Positions 28,601 through 36,500 are shown, numbered from the stretch's first letter. The stretch is DNA of 64,000 nt from Thermoanaerobaculia bacterium (GCA_027069135.1 JALXFE010000626.1:22658-86657), one strand, 5' to 3'. A program made the numbers and translations. The notes: a model not told the origin generated them from the sequence alone.

Positions 28601-30579
28601 CCAGCGGCTCGGATCGAGTGATCCAGCCGGTGGTGGACGAGGCCGATGATTTCCTCGCCCTCTTCCCTCCCGGTAGCAGACCGCGGTGTCAGGACAAGGC
28701 CCTGGCCGAAGCGCTGAAAGATGAGCTCGAGATCTACAACGACGGCGATTGCGACGACGGCGACAGCGATTCGGACGGGGACTCGGGCGGCGATTCCGAC
28801 GAGGATTCCGGCGGCGATGACCTGGGCGGTGGACAGCAGGAGAGCGGGGATGACGACTCCGACTCGGATGACGACGACGAGGATTGCCGGGCCATCTCCA
28901 TCGCCGACACCCGGGTGATCGAAGGGGACGACGGCGATGTGGAGGCCCAGTTCACGGTCACCCTGTCGGAAAGTCGGGACAGTGCTCTGACCGTAGACTT
29001 CGTGACCCTGGAAGGCAGCGCCACCGCCGACGAGGACTACGAGACCACCTCCGGGTTCCTCACGATCCCCAAGCATGAGACCACCGGAACGGTTCGAATC
29101 AAGGTCTACGGAGATCTCCTCCCGGAGGAGGACGAGACCTTCGTCGTCGAGCTGCGCAACCCGCAGGAAGGCTTCATCCTTCGAGGGATCGGCGAAGCCG
29201 TCATCGAGGATCAGGACGATTGCGCCAGCCCGAACCTGCTCTCCAACCCCGGGGCGGAAGAGGCCCTGGCGGACGGTGAAATTCCCGGCTGGACCGAGGT
29301 CCTTGGCAGCAGCTGGCTGCCGGCCGCAGCGCAACCGGATCCCGAGAGTGGCGACTCCTACTTCTACGCCGGGGAGAACGCGGCAGCGGAGCTTGCCCAA
29401 GGTGTCGATGTCTCCGCCTGGGAGGCGGCCATCGACGGCGGGGAGGTGACCTTCGCCTTCCGGGGTTTCGTCCGCACCTGGGACGAATCGCCGACGGATA
29501 CCGCCCGCATCGTCGTCGAGTTCCGCGACGCCGGGGATACGGTGGTCCTGGAGGCCTACGACTCCGGAGCTCTGGTGAGTCCCAACGAGTGGTTGGAGGT
29601 CGCCGACGAGCGGACGCCACCACCGGGTACCGGCCATATTCACGTACGCCTGATCAGCACTCGCGGCGCCGACGACGGCAGCGAGAACGGGGGCAGCAAC
29701 GACGGCTTCTTCGACAGCCTGACCCTGGTGTCCCGAGGCGTAGCGGTGCTCACCGCCTCGGACGCCGTAGGCGATGAGCCACGGCCCGGTGAGCTCGGTG
29801 AGGCTCTCTTCGAAGTGCGCCTCTCCTGCGCCGGTGAATTTCCCGTCACCGTCGAATTCCACACCGAGGACGGTCTGGCGGAAGCGGGGGCGGATTACAC
29901 CGCCATCACCGCCGGCTCGGCTGTTCTCGAAGCCGGCGAGCACCGGATCCTGATCCCGGTCGAGGTGTTGGGCGATGATGAGGAAGAGGGGGAGGAGGAC
30001 TTCCTCCTCGTCGTGGACTCGGTAGACGGCGCCCTTCAGCTCTCGACCGAGGCCCGGGGCCTGATCGTCGAGGCTTCCGTCTTCTGTCCCGAGGATCGCA
30101 AATATTGGAGGGACCACGAGGAAGAGTGGCCGGCCCAGGAGCTGACCCTCGGGGGAGTGTTCTACGACGCCCAAGGCCTGGACGACTTCCTGCACTACAG
30201 CGGCGGCGATGCGGCGAGCAAGCTAGCCCGGGAGCTGGTGGCCACCCTCTTCAACCTCTTGCGGGGCTCGGATTCGTTGATCGAGGGAGTGGTGGCCGAC
30301 GCCGACGACTTCCTCGTGGATTTTCCACCGGGGAGCAAGCCGAAGGGCTCCGACAAACGCCAGGCCGATCGTCTGCGAAAGGACCTGGAAGATTACAACA
30401 AAGGCAAAGACGTGCCTTGCGACGATGGCGACCCGGATGACGACGAGGATAGCGCCACTTCCGGCGGGGAAGCGGAGGCGAGCCGGAGCGGAGGCGACGG
30501 TGGAGGGGATGAGGGAGACCCGGGCTCGGCCTTGGGCTCCATGACGGCGGTGACTCGGAACGAGGAGATCGCTCCTTAA
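10633..30579 (+). CDS. Giant secreted multidomain protein (about 6,648 aa): zincin-like N-terminus, many adhesion-type domains, Calx-beta C-terminus
   Basis: GTG 10633 is favoured by coupling to the leader ORF; GTG 10621 is the in-frame alternative. A signal peptide is followed by a zincin-like domain with HEILH at 193-197 and a possible third ligand His222. Next is an alpha/alpha-toroid region with QxxDGG motifs near 486, 534 and 580. Then come five CARDB-like modules (658-1226), FlgD-like domains (1232-1320, 2182-2263, 2884-2977, 3096-3177) and a TolB-like propeller (1353-1656). A run of Ig-like and Fn3 domains (about 3196-4473) encloses an F5/8-type domain (4107-4247). A second propeller (4526-4833), another CARDB, six Calx-beta domains after 5480, two copies of a GYWKxH module (5931-6036, 6484-6589) and Asp-rich linkers complete it. 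There is no LPXTG, PEP-CTERM or autotransporter end. Likely a calcium-dependent surface or released protein; whether the zincin cleaves anything is unknown. It is followed by the RHS gene after 9 bp. Confidence 0.85.
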   Translation: MKPTFKIASARKAETLKRRLAKGLTAAMLPWVFALPMVGSAGSPPSLDELRLGNFIYQPLTVSGNFQARFLEDRNHVTVIELAGGSYDRDATDGSFNAEPRAVVAQEFYLDHPDEYDFLMVFTTFEFDTGDAVAFHVGAQNPVQGIGQPVFDNTAFFGSEGKLQGYIDMAALTRYSTDPLDPEFDFALGVMAHEILHQWCCYVGFDDAGASSQALLGKDDAHWSFLLDSDASVMYGSDWRDNADGTFTAANTRTFYSPLDLYLAGLFGPEQVPPFELIENPAVDKTQLPQRGATISGTSRLVSVDDVIAIEGPRIPAAAQAQKEFRAAFILLTRPGIEVEAAQIAALNNFREGLLARFSALTGGQALMQVFPEARLDIGTGTPDPVDGGGIRPTSANLDEALAWLRGEQVVDGFWEDTAATRLRDTAVALATLSALDPLFSGGSAALGWLGGQQEASADYRARTADVFEAVGQGAAALRAELIASQNSDGGWGLGDRYDSVPLDTALAVQALAGHPEVPAADLAAAVGYLVAVQGTDGGWSNTPVGPSRTGVTAEVLKALKRTDESTPVAAALAFLASRQNADGGFGDSPSTAHDSARALEALMSFDALGQIDAGGAATYLSSRQTVVGSWEGSVYTTALVVTALRRFAFPNWSFTSGLIPDPALPRDGERVALTVEVTNTGNATAPAGIVRFFDGDPGSGGVPIGADIVVPTLAAQQSATLTALWDTFDGAGGHTLVAVVDPDGTLAELSEVDNRAELLIEVVPAPVEADLEVREADILVTPSQPNELPTALGVVVTLRNLGLTDALDVRVVLTVGEGADAVIVDEVTLTAPQRSSTPVNLSYLLETPGLTVLTVEVDPDGLIPEADETNNTAARSVSTIASVDLEALDAGIVLAGGAFLGNDATFGVTLRNRGTVDSPTTQVRYRVSDGTTVRELGINTIQPTAGETLEQSIVWRVDLLGDLTFTAELDPDDLVPETDETNNTGTRAFTATAVTNPNLTVDFQDLGFDPNPGLEGSPLILSVLVRNAGGTAATNVEVAFYDGDPAQGGTLFGDLVVIPNLDAGASLLASTTVVEVPDAADRLIFAVVDPSDQIAEFDETDNDAFNTLEILSLPDLALSVASLDLSPRFPRPGDPVTLTVTVTNLGEQAATDVLVRTFDGEPAIDGVPVGGDQLIPTIPGQGSGSAVFSWTFDGTGDLRPIVVFADPDDTVREQSESNNRADLDVAVQDGNFFLSRRYFSPDGDGVKDGTSFFFFLGAPTTVQVEVVDRRDQVVRHSQPFVNVSDGQFDWDGLDDRGPVVRDGDYVLRVVDTAGVSLGEATVTVDTNRSSLIEAVGTPFELFTNLTCELPSVSRLTLTGDEDTFFFDITSNSDPLFGRGIYKMASNGGDVRQIVPAFWSTQASLREMQVASDGSRVVFSLRGRILAGGSFESRQYVVNGDGTGLQQLDPAPGLGSGTGVFGFTEDGNTVLVNQSASLVAIDLTGFAPPLVIFSIDTSFGSFSAERSPDEKRMVIPVSGDFGRQLALVNLETLTSTFLPSVPFSFDNYEFSFSPDSSRLAVARRQSGDLRIFDRSGNLLQESPLPVELPPYPIEDGGGGGEFLTSGGQGLTVGGDAPAVGEAVGLPGGPSLFLTKVGVPQWGPSSTELAILVTQTTGFSAEWRQLLRYDLLTELFENVAWTLPSFFGLPSSYHVSTWDGSTWVERAVLHHGIYLEEQKVDLSDFLPDPDGELKVRIRQAGLEAAHVEHVSLLSSGERLLPTSAVRLDTGQEALLEVRHQDNVLFDLHEAEMEVGWPAWEPGGPFVLALGAREEVLSTRRVVPFTYPRTGAYRYTVGEEGPMVVDGLQTSADDLGSALFGVQTRPVTGHPSAKVFGWVKSDGIDLYGALDFTVDNTLDGDRDWASLEVETASGWQEMRVTAVDQTYGIAGFTRTAPVHHAHKYYEFRIPLAEVGASVGETLSLRFRAYGTAAGCEIPGRCDPEVFDGLNLLPFSGYDLWVPNERTLYYANFTSGRPATAILLDDDNEFRDLFEEWFNFRNEKFSPSGRRLLYQSSDHRNDPASACYQRGFTDDFSFQSLMNLTVDLRPRRSSASGGILLEGTAADLNFKSYRLDYSPASSPGEFNPIVPPAGQQVIDDRFTTWVPPGPGTYFVRLQVEDLAGNVKEAIKRVSSSDTPSITDIYREPADISPNGDGVQDETLIHYRVLAPVHLEFQFFNEIGDRVRTIERDHSTIGLTFDLPWDGRDDSGLPVPDGIYRMLVQNFEFFVNVDSTPPEVMISLSDALQARTIEGLSSPVVVAAPELRYSVREANFATSLGESGFGETPFEWLEFPTSLRRSRTDPDLLLGGRPLDLDQFTHHRFRFEAQDRAGNRSLVTTPLGAEELIVSQFGVHAVTDFGTFADLELVPFLGRPRIRLANGDVRFKVAETIAEEIFQLSVQFRPEGQTNWSETVLDRFLPPGGVSFVSEIPQPELGAVWDMVGVPIGIETEIRLRAVDVLAQEHVSNSFFVLTDGIIFGGPLAQPDLTTGPYADLLSSLYETALNAGLLSPEDVILWGVEFVGAQLDEVILQISSSEDPRYAVPVPLEPLISVEGGFLFALDPATACLSYEGFILATTAPEPTIRTITSNGGGFTLRCLEIETELQPPTYGGCDEAPSSSMRTIDATPVSLNGAALVLLTLERTLPDGTPDILANINDPVSRRKYSFDFDTSGLPEGLETLTARLSNGEGESFTTSIRVAVDRTPPVPAINVPLEGQRLCGIQRLVEGEIRNVFDVEGLVSDNIGFSYRMEVEVPGSPPVFHALRDDREACYGPPNEVLFSSPYPADQCGSVQGPLGTWGDSDGETEFSGDTAVRIHAFDRGGYHVCQERQFFFDGEVEGAQTTISPRLFSPNGDENLDLTVLNIFLEEPASVDVEVYAAVETDRGPEISGDVLRFLETGLQVLDSALVNWDGQDGSGSVLPDGVYGLVTRFLDSCGNLASRTVFVELDNTPPTAPILFPGPSDPLPMVIEILGTVQDRNIQAWTVDFGVGLDPDTWSRINLGAGEMDAEVLAVWNTNGLFGDFTLRLVALDEAGNRTETLVSVLLGNPTYLLTYFEILPRFFSPNGDGRRETASMRFGLDFPSFVTLTVETDTGTVLRTLLDGVALGSGAVVRPWDGRSDGGTLLPDDVYTVVVRAVLAANPGVTQEETLTVVLDKTPPTIDITSPSTGFITGSSAVVGSIEDLHLTEYIVELTDTPSAPVWNELASGTTSRVSTTFAILDDLAEADYALRIRAEDEGEIRVEQILPFTVDNTPPVVTFTEPLAGSIVGAVGGPVDLLGTVEEEHLETYRVEFGAGPAPDTWTTIVLGTSIPTTDRLGVWDVSAVADGLYILRLTAQDLAGLSAEVRTSVTVDNTPPTAIIDDPADGSFVTAPQPILGTADDANLAEYVLEVAPAGSQQFQELVKGTLPVIGGSLFSWAGLPPDGQYTLRLSVVDGAGNQAVVAAGITVDLTPPAAPINLVATVVNDQDAQLDWTASPEPDLAGYRVYRDGVQITPSLVVPNTYLDPALQEGPHTYTVTALDLAGNESDPSNPADVTVDTTPPTVRISVPSDGDTVSGLVDVTGTAYSADDFREYRLYATATATGARQLLRQSPVPVQADVLGQWNTLVLPEAAEFVLRLEGEDLTGNIGFHEVTVTIDNLPPGAPTGLTATPNGSDVDVAWNANTEPDLAGYILFRDGRIANSSGVVVGDLTPFILRTTTFLDLGLPDGTFTYEVHAIDTAGNLSDASQPADATIDTRAPHAVIDPPVDGTEFENNLFVLATTVDEDVAQVLFQFRAAGDPTWIDLGIDTELPWEVDFDPIALTFGDYQLQAVATDLGGRTDPAPTPVTVTFTDLTRPQPVVDLAARVVGGEVTLTWTANTDTDLAGYHVERTDSVGSLSRLTASPIPETTYLDVGLPDDTYTYQVISVDLVDNEGDPSAPAEALVYTPVLEQPLTPIQALTMELSGSGGADSAVGGEVTRPSGTVALPAATSDAEGLFSLIGLPLERGLNTLAVRLTDAAGNVSKDASVSVISGSAPSPPTGLVAVAPTSTQVELSWNANPEPNIAGYRPFRDGEAVLPDSTITGVSATASSQTHSGVAPSRAVDGNVGTYWAPRVIAGFQPLAGQWLELSWASPLIVSQVNITWFSFESGGSLTNYGALDYDIEAWDGSAWIPLVRIRGNDQVVNQIDLPQPYRTDRLRVVLLAGLVAENFSQSLRVAEISLAQQVLVTGTSYTDPVGDGDYVYTVTAVNDLAFESGPSNPASVAVGDVDPPAPVVLTAVAAGSDVTLTWTASSSPDVTSYEIFRDGEPIALHTDLLALTHVDLNLLNGDYAYTVTAIDAVGNSSVPSNQEVVTVFVAPPPTPVNLTVTAVPGGGALDLAWAPQTGSTPLGYRIYRSLVTGGPYEEIAVTADTFLRDEGLVNGVTYFYVVGALDALGNESAFSNEDSGTPVDEQAPQPPVLHFPGFPGVLFVTATEPVDLAGTSEASAIVSLSRDGVPIGQTTATADLEVVATSFFEDVVVSPDGRYLWVSDFFGPILHDYRTSSDTFVTGARGQARWFADGSAVALADGGQITRYQVSDGTLDILATLGFAQMAVPSPDGTRLAVLGEQFFDPGLWIYDIPTATWTQLLDDPYWWFDEQTLNWSPDGSQLAYRRGTPVSAFEFVDVASGSITVVNSLPGVGGPSWSPDGGSLVYSATHPTLGGDRIRSYSLADGTETELTSGADDFFPQLSPDGRQLVWINDFSEAKLLDLASGQITSLEPVAGLGSYEQPQWSKSGRLLLWNFDDEVRLTFPGHFELSNVSLQGGDNAFTAIAEDPAGNVGARSLPMVVTLATADRPDLVLTASDVVISPPVGLIGQTVRVTVTVRNESENAAPPADLSVVVLGPGGFNRTLVSGEVLGAIPAGGSQSVTRDLVLGSETGIYSITAAVDPFDRLAEISEDNNLAQTDLPVAADGAPLLSVTTDRAVYFGDDDVLASLEVINAGTAFDGRLEVRIEDAAGFLVEELAATDIVDLGFGATLAETRTWNTGTIFAGDYRVTAQVKDSAGTVVAEALAPFIIGSAIGLDSQVTTDRGTYAVGSSVGIAGTIDYVSGNDTLSGAMATLQVLDGADTVLAQFNRPLGDLLPGDSVTVSADWPSAGNPPGTYRVQLLVEAGGAVQSTSEAFFDLQVGAVQLAGDLVLSDRNPGIGEVLSAAFTVDNLGGTGLTQVPLLIHLEDPVQGVILSTQSVLVDLPAGGQVTGVVSFGTTGLRLQSYLITLQAEIPAAGGGTQIVSLRTTSFTTADQGPPQVTIVRPVEGGLLGQDQIAQVVAFDDLTLIRIVEVQADGGAWQQIQLADAAGNRYDGQLALAEGVHTLVARATDSSGNTARSVPVTFTVDLTAPVVTITGVTDGQDSNDPLTPVIEIVEANPDFESITLNGTPFASGTAVDVAGAYVLQVTVEDAAGNRTEVTLSFTLTAALVIGDLSVTEGDAAAVDAVLPLSLSLPTAAGASATFATAAGTATADVDYTETTGTVSFAAGETAATLAVPVLGDLLDELDETFTVTLADGVDLVLADPEATVTIVDDDAVPDLVVDDVSVLETDAGTVDAVFTVTLSAASGLDVSLDFATSDTGATAGADYTAAAGTLTISAGTTTATISVAILDDALDEADETFALTLANVVNATVTDGEGQGTILDDDPAPDLSIGDATVTEGDTGTLDAVFTVTLSAASGLDVSFDYATADGTATAGADYTASSGTVTVLAGDTTATVAIAVLGDLLDEADETFTLTLINAVNGNIVDGEGLGTIVDNDPAPDLAIGDVTVTEGDVGTVNADFLVTLSAPSGQDITFTATTVDGTATAGLDYTASAAPVTMPAGTTSAIVTVAVLGDLQDEPDETFTVSLSAVVNAVAVDGVGLGTIVNDDFGPVFCPRDPGYWKRHVEDWPVQQLLLGGVVYDQPGLLALLRSGGSDAATKLARQLVATQLNLASGSDRVIQPVVDEADDFLALFPPGSRPRCQDKALAEALKDELEIYNDGDCDDGDSDSDGDSGGDSDEDSGGDDLGGGQQESGDDDSDSDDDDEDCRAISIADTRVIEGDDGDVEAQFTVTLSESRDSALTVDFVTLEGSATADEDYETTSGFLTIPKHETTGTVRIKVYGDLLPEEDETFVVELRNPQEGFILRGIGEAVIEDQDDCASPNLLSNPGAEEALADGEIPGWTEVLGSSWLPAAAQPDPESGDSYFYAGENAAAELAQGVDVSAWEAAIDGGEVTFAFRGFVRTWDESPTDTARIVVEFRDAGDTVVLEAYDSGALVSPNEWLEVADERTPPPGTGHIHVRLISTRGADDGSENGGSNDGFFDSLTLVSRGVAVLTASDAVGDEPRPGELGEALFEVRLSCAGEFPVTVEFHTEDGLAEAGADYTAITAGSAVLEAGEHRILIPVEVLGDDEEEGEEDFLLVVDSVDGALQLSTEARGLIVEASVFCPEDRKYWRDHEEEWPAQELTLGGVFYDAQGLDDFLHYSGGDAASKLARELVATLFNLLRGSDSLIEGVVADADDFLVDFPPGSKPKGSDKRQADRLRKDLEDYNKGKDVPCDDGDPDDDEDSATSGGEAEASRSGGDGGGDEGDPGSALGSMTAVTRNEEIAP

Positions 30580-30588
30580 GGAGGCGCC

Positions 30589-33500
30589 ATGAAGGGCACG
30601 AGGATGAGTTTGGAGACAACTGGGAGCGACGATTTCATGGGCAAGAGAATGTTGCCGGCGCGGATTTGGCCCGCCTGGACTGGACCCGCGCGGACCTGGT
30701 TGGGCCTGGTTTGCTGTGTTCTGGTCTTGAGCGGGACGGCCATGGCTGTAGAGGCCTCAAAGCCTGAGCCCTCGAGGGCCCAGGCGGAGGCCCAGGTTCT
30801 CCGCGGTATGGCTCTGGGACAGGACGTCTCCACGACCGTCACCCGCCTCGTTGAGGGAACCTCCTCCGCCAGCCATGCCATGCCCCCCCGGAGCCGGGCT
30901 GCAGCGCAGTTAGGAGCGACTTTCGAGCGCTTGGCGGCGGCGACCGCTGGAACCCCGAATCCGGAGAGTCTCTCCTACGCCTTCGAGGCCTTCGAAGCCC
31001 AGGATCTATTGGTACGCCGCGAGATGGAGACGGCCCGGGCGACCCTCGAGGGCCTCGGTATCGGGGGGGAAGTTCTTTCCCGCATGGAGGCGGCCCAATC
31101 CCGCTACCTGGAGGCCAGCGATCGTCTCCACGAATCCCTCGGCGCTCCCTTGGCGCAATGGCGGCAGGCCCGCAGCGGCGGGCGATCCCCGGATGGCGGC
31201 GAGGCCAAGGGTGGGGCGAGCCTCGTCTCCGCGCGGGCCGCTGTCGCCCAGGGGGCCGCCCAGGTGCGGGATCTTCTAGCCCAACAACGGCCTCCGGAGC
31301 CGGTGAGCCTGCTGCGGGCGGCCCCGCTGCCCTATCGGCGCTCAGAGCTGGGCCCGCGAACACTCCAGATTCCCCAAACCATCCAGCCTTCCTATCTGGA
31401 CCCCCTGGCGGCGCAACCCCTGGCGGAAGATCTCGCGCCGACGGTGGAGGCTCCCCTGTCGGAGGCCATCCTGAGCCAGGCCCTGACCCTGGGCTACGAC
31501 GCCGTGGCGATCTTCGAGTTCGTTCGCAATTCCATTGCCCCGGAGCTCTATGCCGGCGGTATGAAAGGGGCGGAGGGAACCCTACGTCAGGGCTCCGGCA
31601 ACGACGTCGACCAGGCGAGCCTGCTCATCGCCCTGCTGCGGGCGAGTCGGGTGCCGGCCCGCTACGTTCGCGGCGTGGTGGAGCTCAGTGTGGAGCAGAT
31701 GGCGTCGGAGCTAGGCCTGGTGGATCCTCAAAGTGTGCCCTCGGCCTTGGGGAAAGCGGGCTTGGCTTTTCGGCCGGTGATTCGCGGAGGCCGGGTGGCC
31801 GCGGTGGAGATGGAGCAGACCTGGGTGGCGGCCTTCGTGCCCTACACCAACTATCGCGGTGCGGTGGTGGATTTCTCCGGCCGCACCTGGGTGCCGCTGG
31901 CGCCAGCCCTCAAGTTGACGGCACGGCTTGAGGCGACGGGGATCCTGGCCCAGATGGGCTTCAGCGCCGCGAGCTTCGAGACCGCCTATCTAGGGTCGGC
32001 TCAGCGAAACTCTCCCTTGGCTCAAATCCGTGTGCAGGTAGAGGACTACCTGCTGCAGGAGGCCCCGGGCGAAACCTACGCCGGCCAGTTGGGAAGCCGT
32101 TCCGTGGTGACGGAGGAATTGGGCCTGCTGCCGAGCTCTCTGCCCATGAAGGTGGTGGCGGTGACGGAGGAGTCGGCGGCCTTGAGGCCGGAAGAGGTGA
32201 CCCGGGCGAGGATCATCGCCCGCACCGGCGCCAGCGCGTCGTCGCCCGTGGGCCTCGATATAGAGCGCCCCCTCTCAGAATTCCTCGGCGAGCGGGTGAC
32301 GCTCTCCTACACACCGGCAGAGGTGGAAGACCACCGGACGGTGAACGCCTACGGCGGCCTTTACGCGGTGCCGGTATATCTGATCCGCCTGCGCCCACAG
32401 CTCAAGATCGCCGGCCGGCCGGTGGACGTCGGCGAGGGTGTCCTCGACATGGGGATCGCCCACCGAATCGAGGTCCAGCTGACCGGTCCCTGGGGCACGG
32501 AAACCATTTCCCAGACGGTCCTCTCGGGGTCGTACCACGCCCTGGCCTTGGGTTCCCAGAAATCCCTGCGACCGGACGAAACGGTGGAGGATCCGGGGGA
32601 TACGGAGCATCTGGGAGCACAGCTGCTGAGCCAGATCGCCCACGGCTACGGCGAGGATTGGGATGCCGGGGAAGAGGAGCTTGCGGGACTCCTCAACGTG
32701 GAGGTTCTGCGGCCCTTGCCGAGTGTCGCGATGGCGAGTCTCTCCCTGCGGGTGGAGGAGCTCTTGGGGTTGCCCTACGGGATTGAATTCCAGGGGGTGA
32801 CTTTGGACGCCGCCCTGCGGGTGGCGGAACCCTTGAGCCGGGTAGGGGAGGCGGCGACCCCTCGGGATTGGATGAAGCTCTCCGCTCTTCACGGCTCTGC
32901 CCTCGAGAATCTGATCTTCGCCGAGCAGTTCCAGGTAGAGAGTATCTCGGCGGATAAGGGCCTGGGATTGGCTCGGGATCTAGGGATAGAGGTTCTGCGC
33001 CTGAATTCGACAAATTTGCCCTCGGTGCTTCCGACCTTGGCTCATCCGCAGGTGGTCAAGGACGACATCGCCAATTGGGTGCGATTGGGGCTCACCGTCG
33101 AGGTACCCCGCAGCGTGCTCACCCTCAACGCCTGGACCGGCTCGGTCTGGCGGGCGGAGGAGGCCTCGACGGGCTCCTCCGGCTTCTTCATCGCCGGACG
33201 CCTCGCCGGGGGCTCGACCAGCGAGCCGCCGGCCAATTGGGTGCTCGACTTCCTGGCCGACGCCCTGGCCTCGCCTTACTCAGCAGAACCCAATACGGAT
33301 CCCTTGTCGGCGGTCGAGCTGGTCAAGATTCCCGCCGGTGATGGCCAGGAGGGTGAGGTCGGACAGGAATTCGACGTACCCTTGGCGGCCTTTGCTCGGG
33401 ATGTCGACGGCCGTCCGGTGGTGGGCGCCGCGGTGACCTTCATCGCTCTCCAGGGGGGCGGTACGTTGATCGACGAGGAAGGCCTCGAGGGCGGAAGCCT

Positions 33501-36500
33501 GGTGGTCCTGACCAACGCCCTGGGCATCGCCGAAGTGACGCTGCGCTCCGGAGAGCAGACCAGCGCCAACCCTTGGTATGTGCGGCGCAACGGAGGGGAC
33601 CGTTTCAGCACCCAGGCGTTGATGAACTTCGTAGAAGTGGTGGCGAACAGCTCGAGGGGTGCCCTCAGTATCCGTGAGCCCTTCGCCGAGCTGGCCTTCC
33701 CCGGCGATCCGGCGAGCCTACGCCGCACCGATACCCCGAGCACCCAGGGTGTGCCCGGGACCTGGTCGGATTCCGCCATCGTGTCGGTGGAAGACAGCTT
33801 CGGCAATTCCATCTCGAATATCCCGGTGACCTTCTCCGTGGGCACACCGACCGATCTCTGCGATCCACCGGCGGCCAATCCTCAAAACGGTGCGGTCTTC
33901 GACAACACCTCCGCCGAAGGGGGTGGCTTTAGAAGCTGCGGCTTTCGTAGCCCGTTGTTGGGAGAGTGTGGCAGCGGCAGCTACACGGAGGATACCTCCC
34001 GGCTCGGGACCTTCGCCGGGTTCATTCTGGGCAACGCCAGTCAGACCATGTATCGCTACGACATCTCGGCTCCCGGTGTACCGCCTCTATCCTTCGAGAT
34101 TCTCGGATCGGGCTCCTGCCATGACGGTCCGCGTCTGCGCACCGCGTTCTCCACCATCGTCAACCGCCAAGGACAGAACATCAACGCCGCCAAGCCCGGG
34201 GAGGTTTCCCGCTCTCGGGTACCGGTGACGATCTTCTATTCCGAGCCAGACTTCGAGGTGGCCGTCGGTTCCGACGGCAAGTGTTTCCTGGACTTCAAGC
34301 CGACGCGCACCTGGGTCCGGACCACGGCGACGGTGAATTTCGACGTCAGCAACGGCGGCTCTGCCGGCGGCATCACCCGCCAAGGCGACGGTTCCTACGA
34401 AGGCTCTATCCGAACCGGATTGACCCCCGGCGTCAACGAAGTCACCCTCGATGCGACCGATGTACGGGTCGTGATTCCGAAGGTGGACCGGAACACCTGT
34501 GTGGAGTTCACGGAGGAGGGTTTGTTCAGCGTGACCGGCTCTCTATCCCCAGTCTTCGGGTTGAAACCGACAGTCGAGAGGGTGACCCCGGATCCGGTCG
34601 TGCTCCTGGCCGACGGCCGGAGCAAGCTTCCGCTGATCATTTCCTATTTGTTGAATCCCGCCAGCTATCCCAGCGAGAGCGTCGAGGTGGACCTCTTCGA
34701 AGACGGCTCGCCATTGGGTACCGTGATCGGTGACAGCCTCTCCGGGCCCGGCAACGCCCTGATTTCCCGAGGCGTGCATTTCGATATTGCGAAGACCTAC
34801 GAGGCGGAGCCCGTCGTCAACCGAGGCTCCCTTGTGGAGGTGCGGGGAGATCGGTTCGAGCTGCCCCTTTTCCAGCGACTCTTCCAGCGAGTACCCAAGA
34901 AAGCACGGGTGTCCCAAGAGGTCGACTTGCTGAACCAGCGAGTTTGTGCCATCGGCAGCGCTTTCGATTTCACCATCACCCAGGATGCCCGGCTGACGCT
35001 GAAATTCATCAAGATCAACGCCATGGATACCAACGGCGATCCGGTCCTGGGCTCGGAGACCATTCTTATCGACAATGAGCTTTTCCCCGAGGGGAGCCAC
35101 AGTCGGTCGATCCGCCCGACGGAGCTGCTCCCCGGAGATTATATTTTCGAGTTCAGCGGCATTTCCGAGGTGGACGGCCATTCAGAGACCGTCCAGGGCA
35201 AAGGTAGCTCCGAGTTTACCGTACGGGATTCCCTCCCCGTGGGCCATGCCATGTACCAGGACGTCGACCTTTTCGACGGCCACCTTTCTTTCAGTCGTCT
35301 GGATCTGGAGATCGAAGGACGCGGGGTCCATCTACGACTGCTGCGAAGCTACTCCAGCAACTCCAGCGGCGAACCCGGGCCGTTGGGGGTGGGTTGGAGC
35401 CACAACTACGATTCCAAGATCGTCGTCAACCCCTGCGGAGAGGTCATTGTCGTGGGTGCGGCCGGGGCGGGGATGCGATTCGTGGATGATGGCGCCGGAG
35501 GCCTGAAGCCCCTGAAGGGCTTCCATGGCAGTCTGGTAGCCAATCCGGCGGACGGGAGTTTCGATTTCTTTACCAAGAATGGTACTCGCTATCACTACGA
35601 GTTTGATCGCCAGCAACGGTGGTCTCTGGAGTTCATAGAAGACCCCAACGGAAATCAGACGATCCTCACCTACGACGTCAATCCCAGTGGCCGCAAACTT
35701 ATCAGCGTGGCCGATGCCGGCGGGAGGACGTTGAGCTTCACCTACGAGGAGAAGTTCTTTCTCTTCCAAGCACCCACAGACGTGGTGGTGGGGATCACCG
35801 GCCCGTCAGGCCTGTCCATGACCTACGAGTATGACGATTTTGGCAATCTGATCCGGGCAAGTCGGGAGGGCGGCATTCAAGCGGAGGAGTACAGTTACGA
35901 CGTAGCTCCAACCAGCCCCTTGAGCCTGCGCAACAAGCTCATCGAACGAAGAGATGGGGTAACCCAGGCGGTGACCACCACGGCCTGGATGGAAGACGTC
36001 ATCCGAACACCCGACGGGGGGAGCAATGTCATCACCGTTCCCTCGGTTTTCGTCATCTCGACCACCCTACCGGAGGGGGGCACCTCGAGCTTCACCTTCG
36101 ACTTGGGGGGCCTAACCAACCGAGGTCAGCCGGAGCTCATCACGCAGGTGCAGGACCCTCGCAACAACGAGCACATCTACACCCTGAATCAATATGGCAG
36201 CCCTCTTTCGATCCGCGATCCCCTGGGCAATACCACGACCATGACTTGGGCACCGGATGACGTGGTGATGACTTCCAAGACGAACCCCAATGGCACCACT
36301 ACGACCTTTATCCACGACGAGCACGCCAATGTGCTAAGCGAGGCCGTCGACGTGACGGATGCCGGCGGTACGCAGCATACCTACACTATCGAGAGGTCCT
36401 ATTTCGCACCAGAGACTTTCGACCCACCCCATATCAAGAACAAGGTCCGCACCTTCACCGACCGCAACGGGAATGAGACCCGAATGGCCTACGATCTTCA

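Noticed and set aside
28240..30195. Long antisense frame (651 codons) inside the giant gene
   Set aside because: It is the shadow of a high-GC gene with strong third-position bias; the plus-strand translation shows repeated recognisable domains and the antisense one does not.
30340..30579. LPXTG, PEP-CTERM or type IX sorting signal at the end of the giant protein
   Set aside because: The tail is an acidic Gly/Ser-rich stretch without a hydrophobic helix or any of these motifs.
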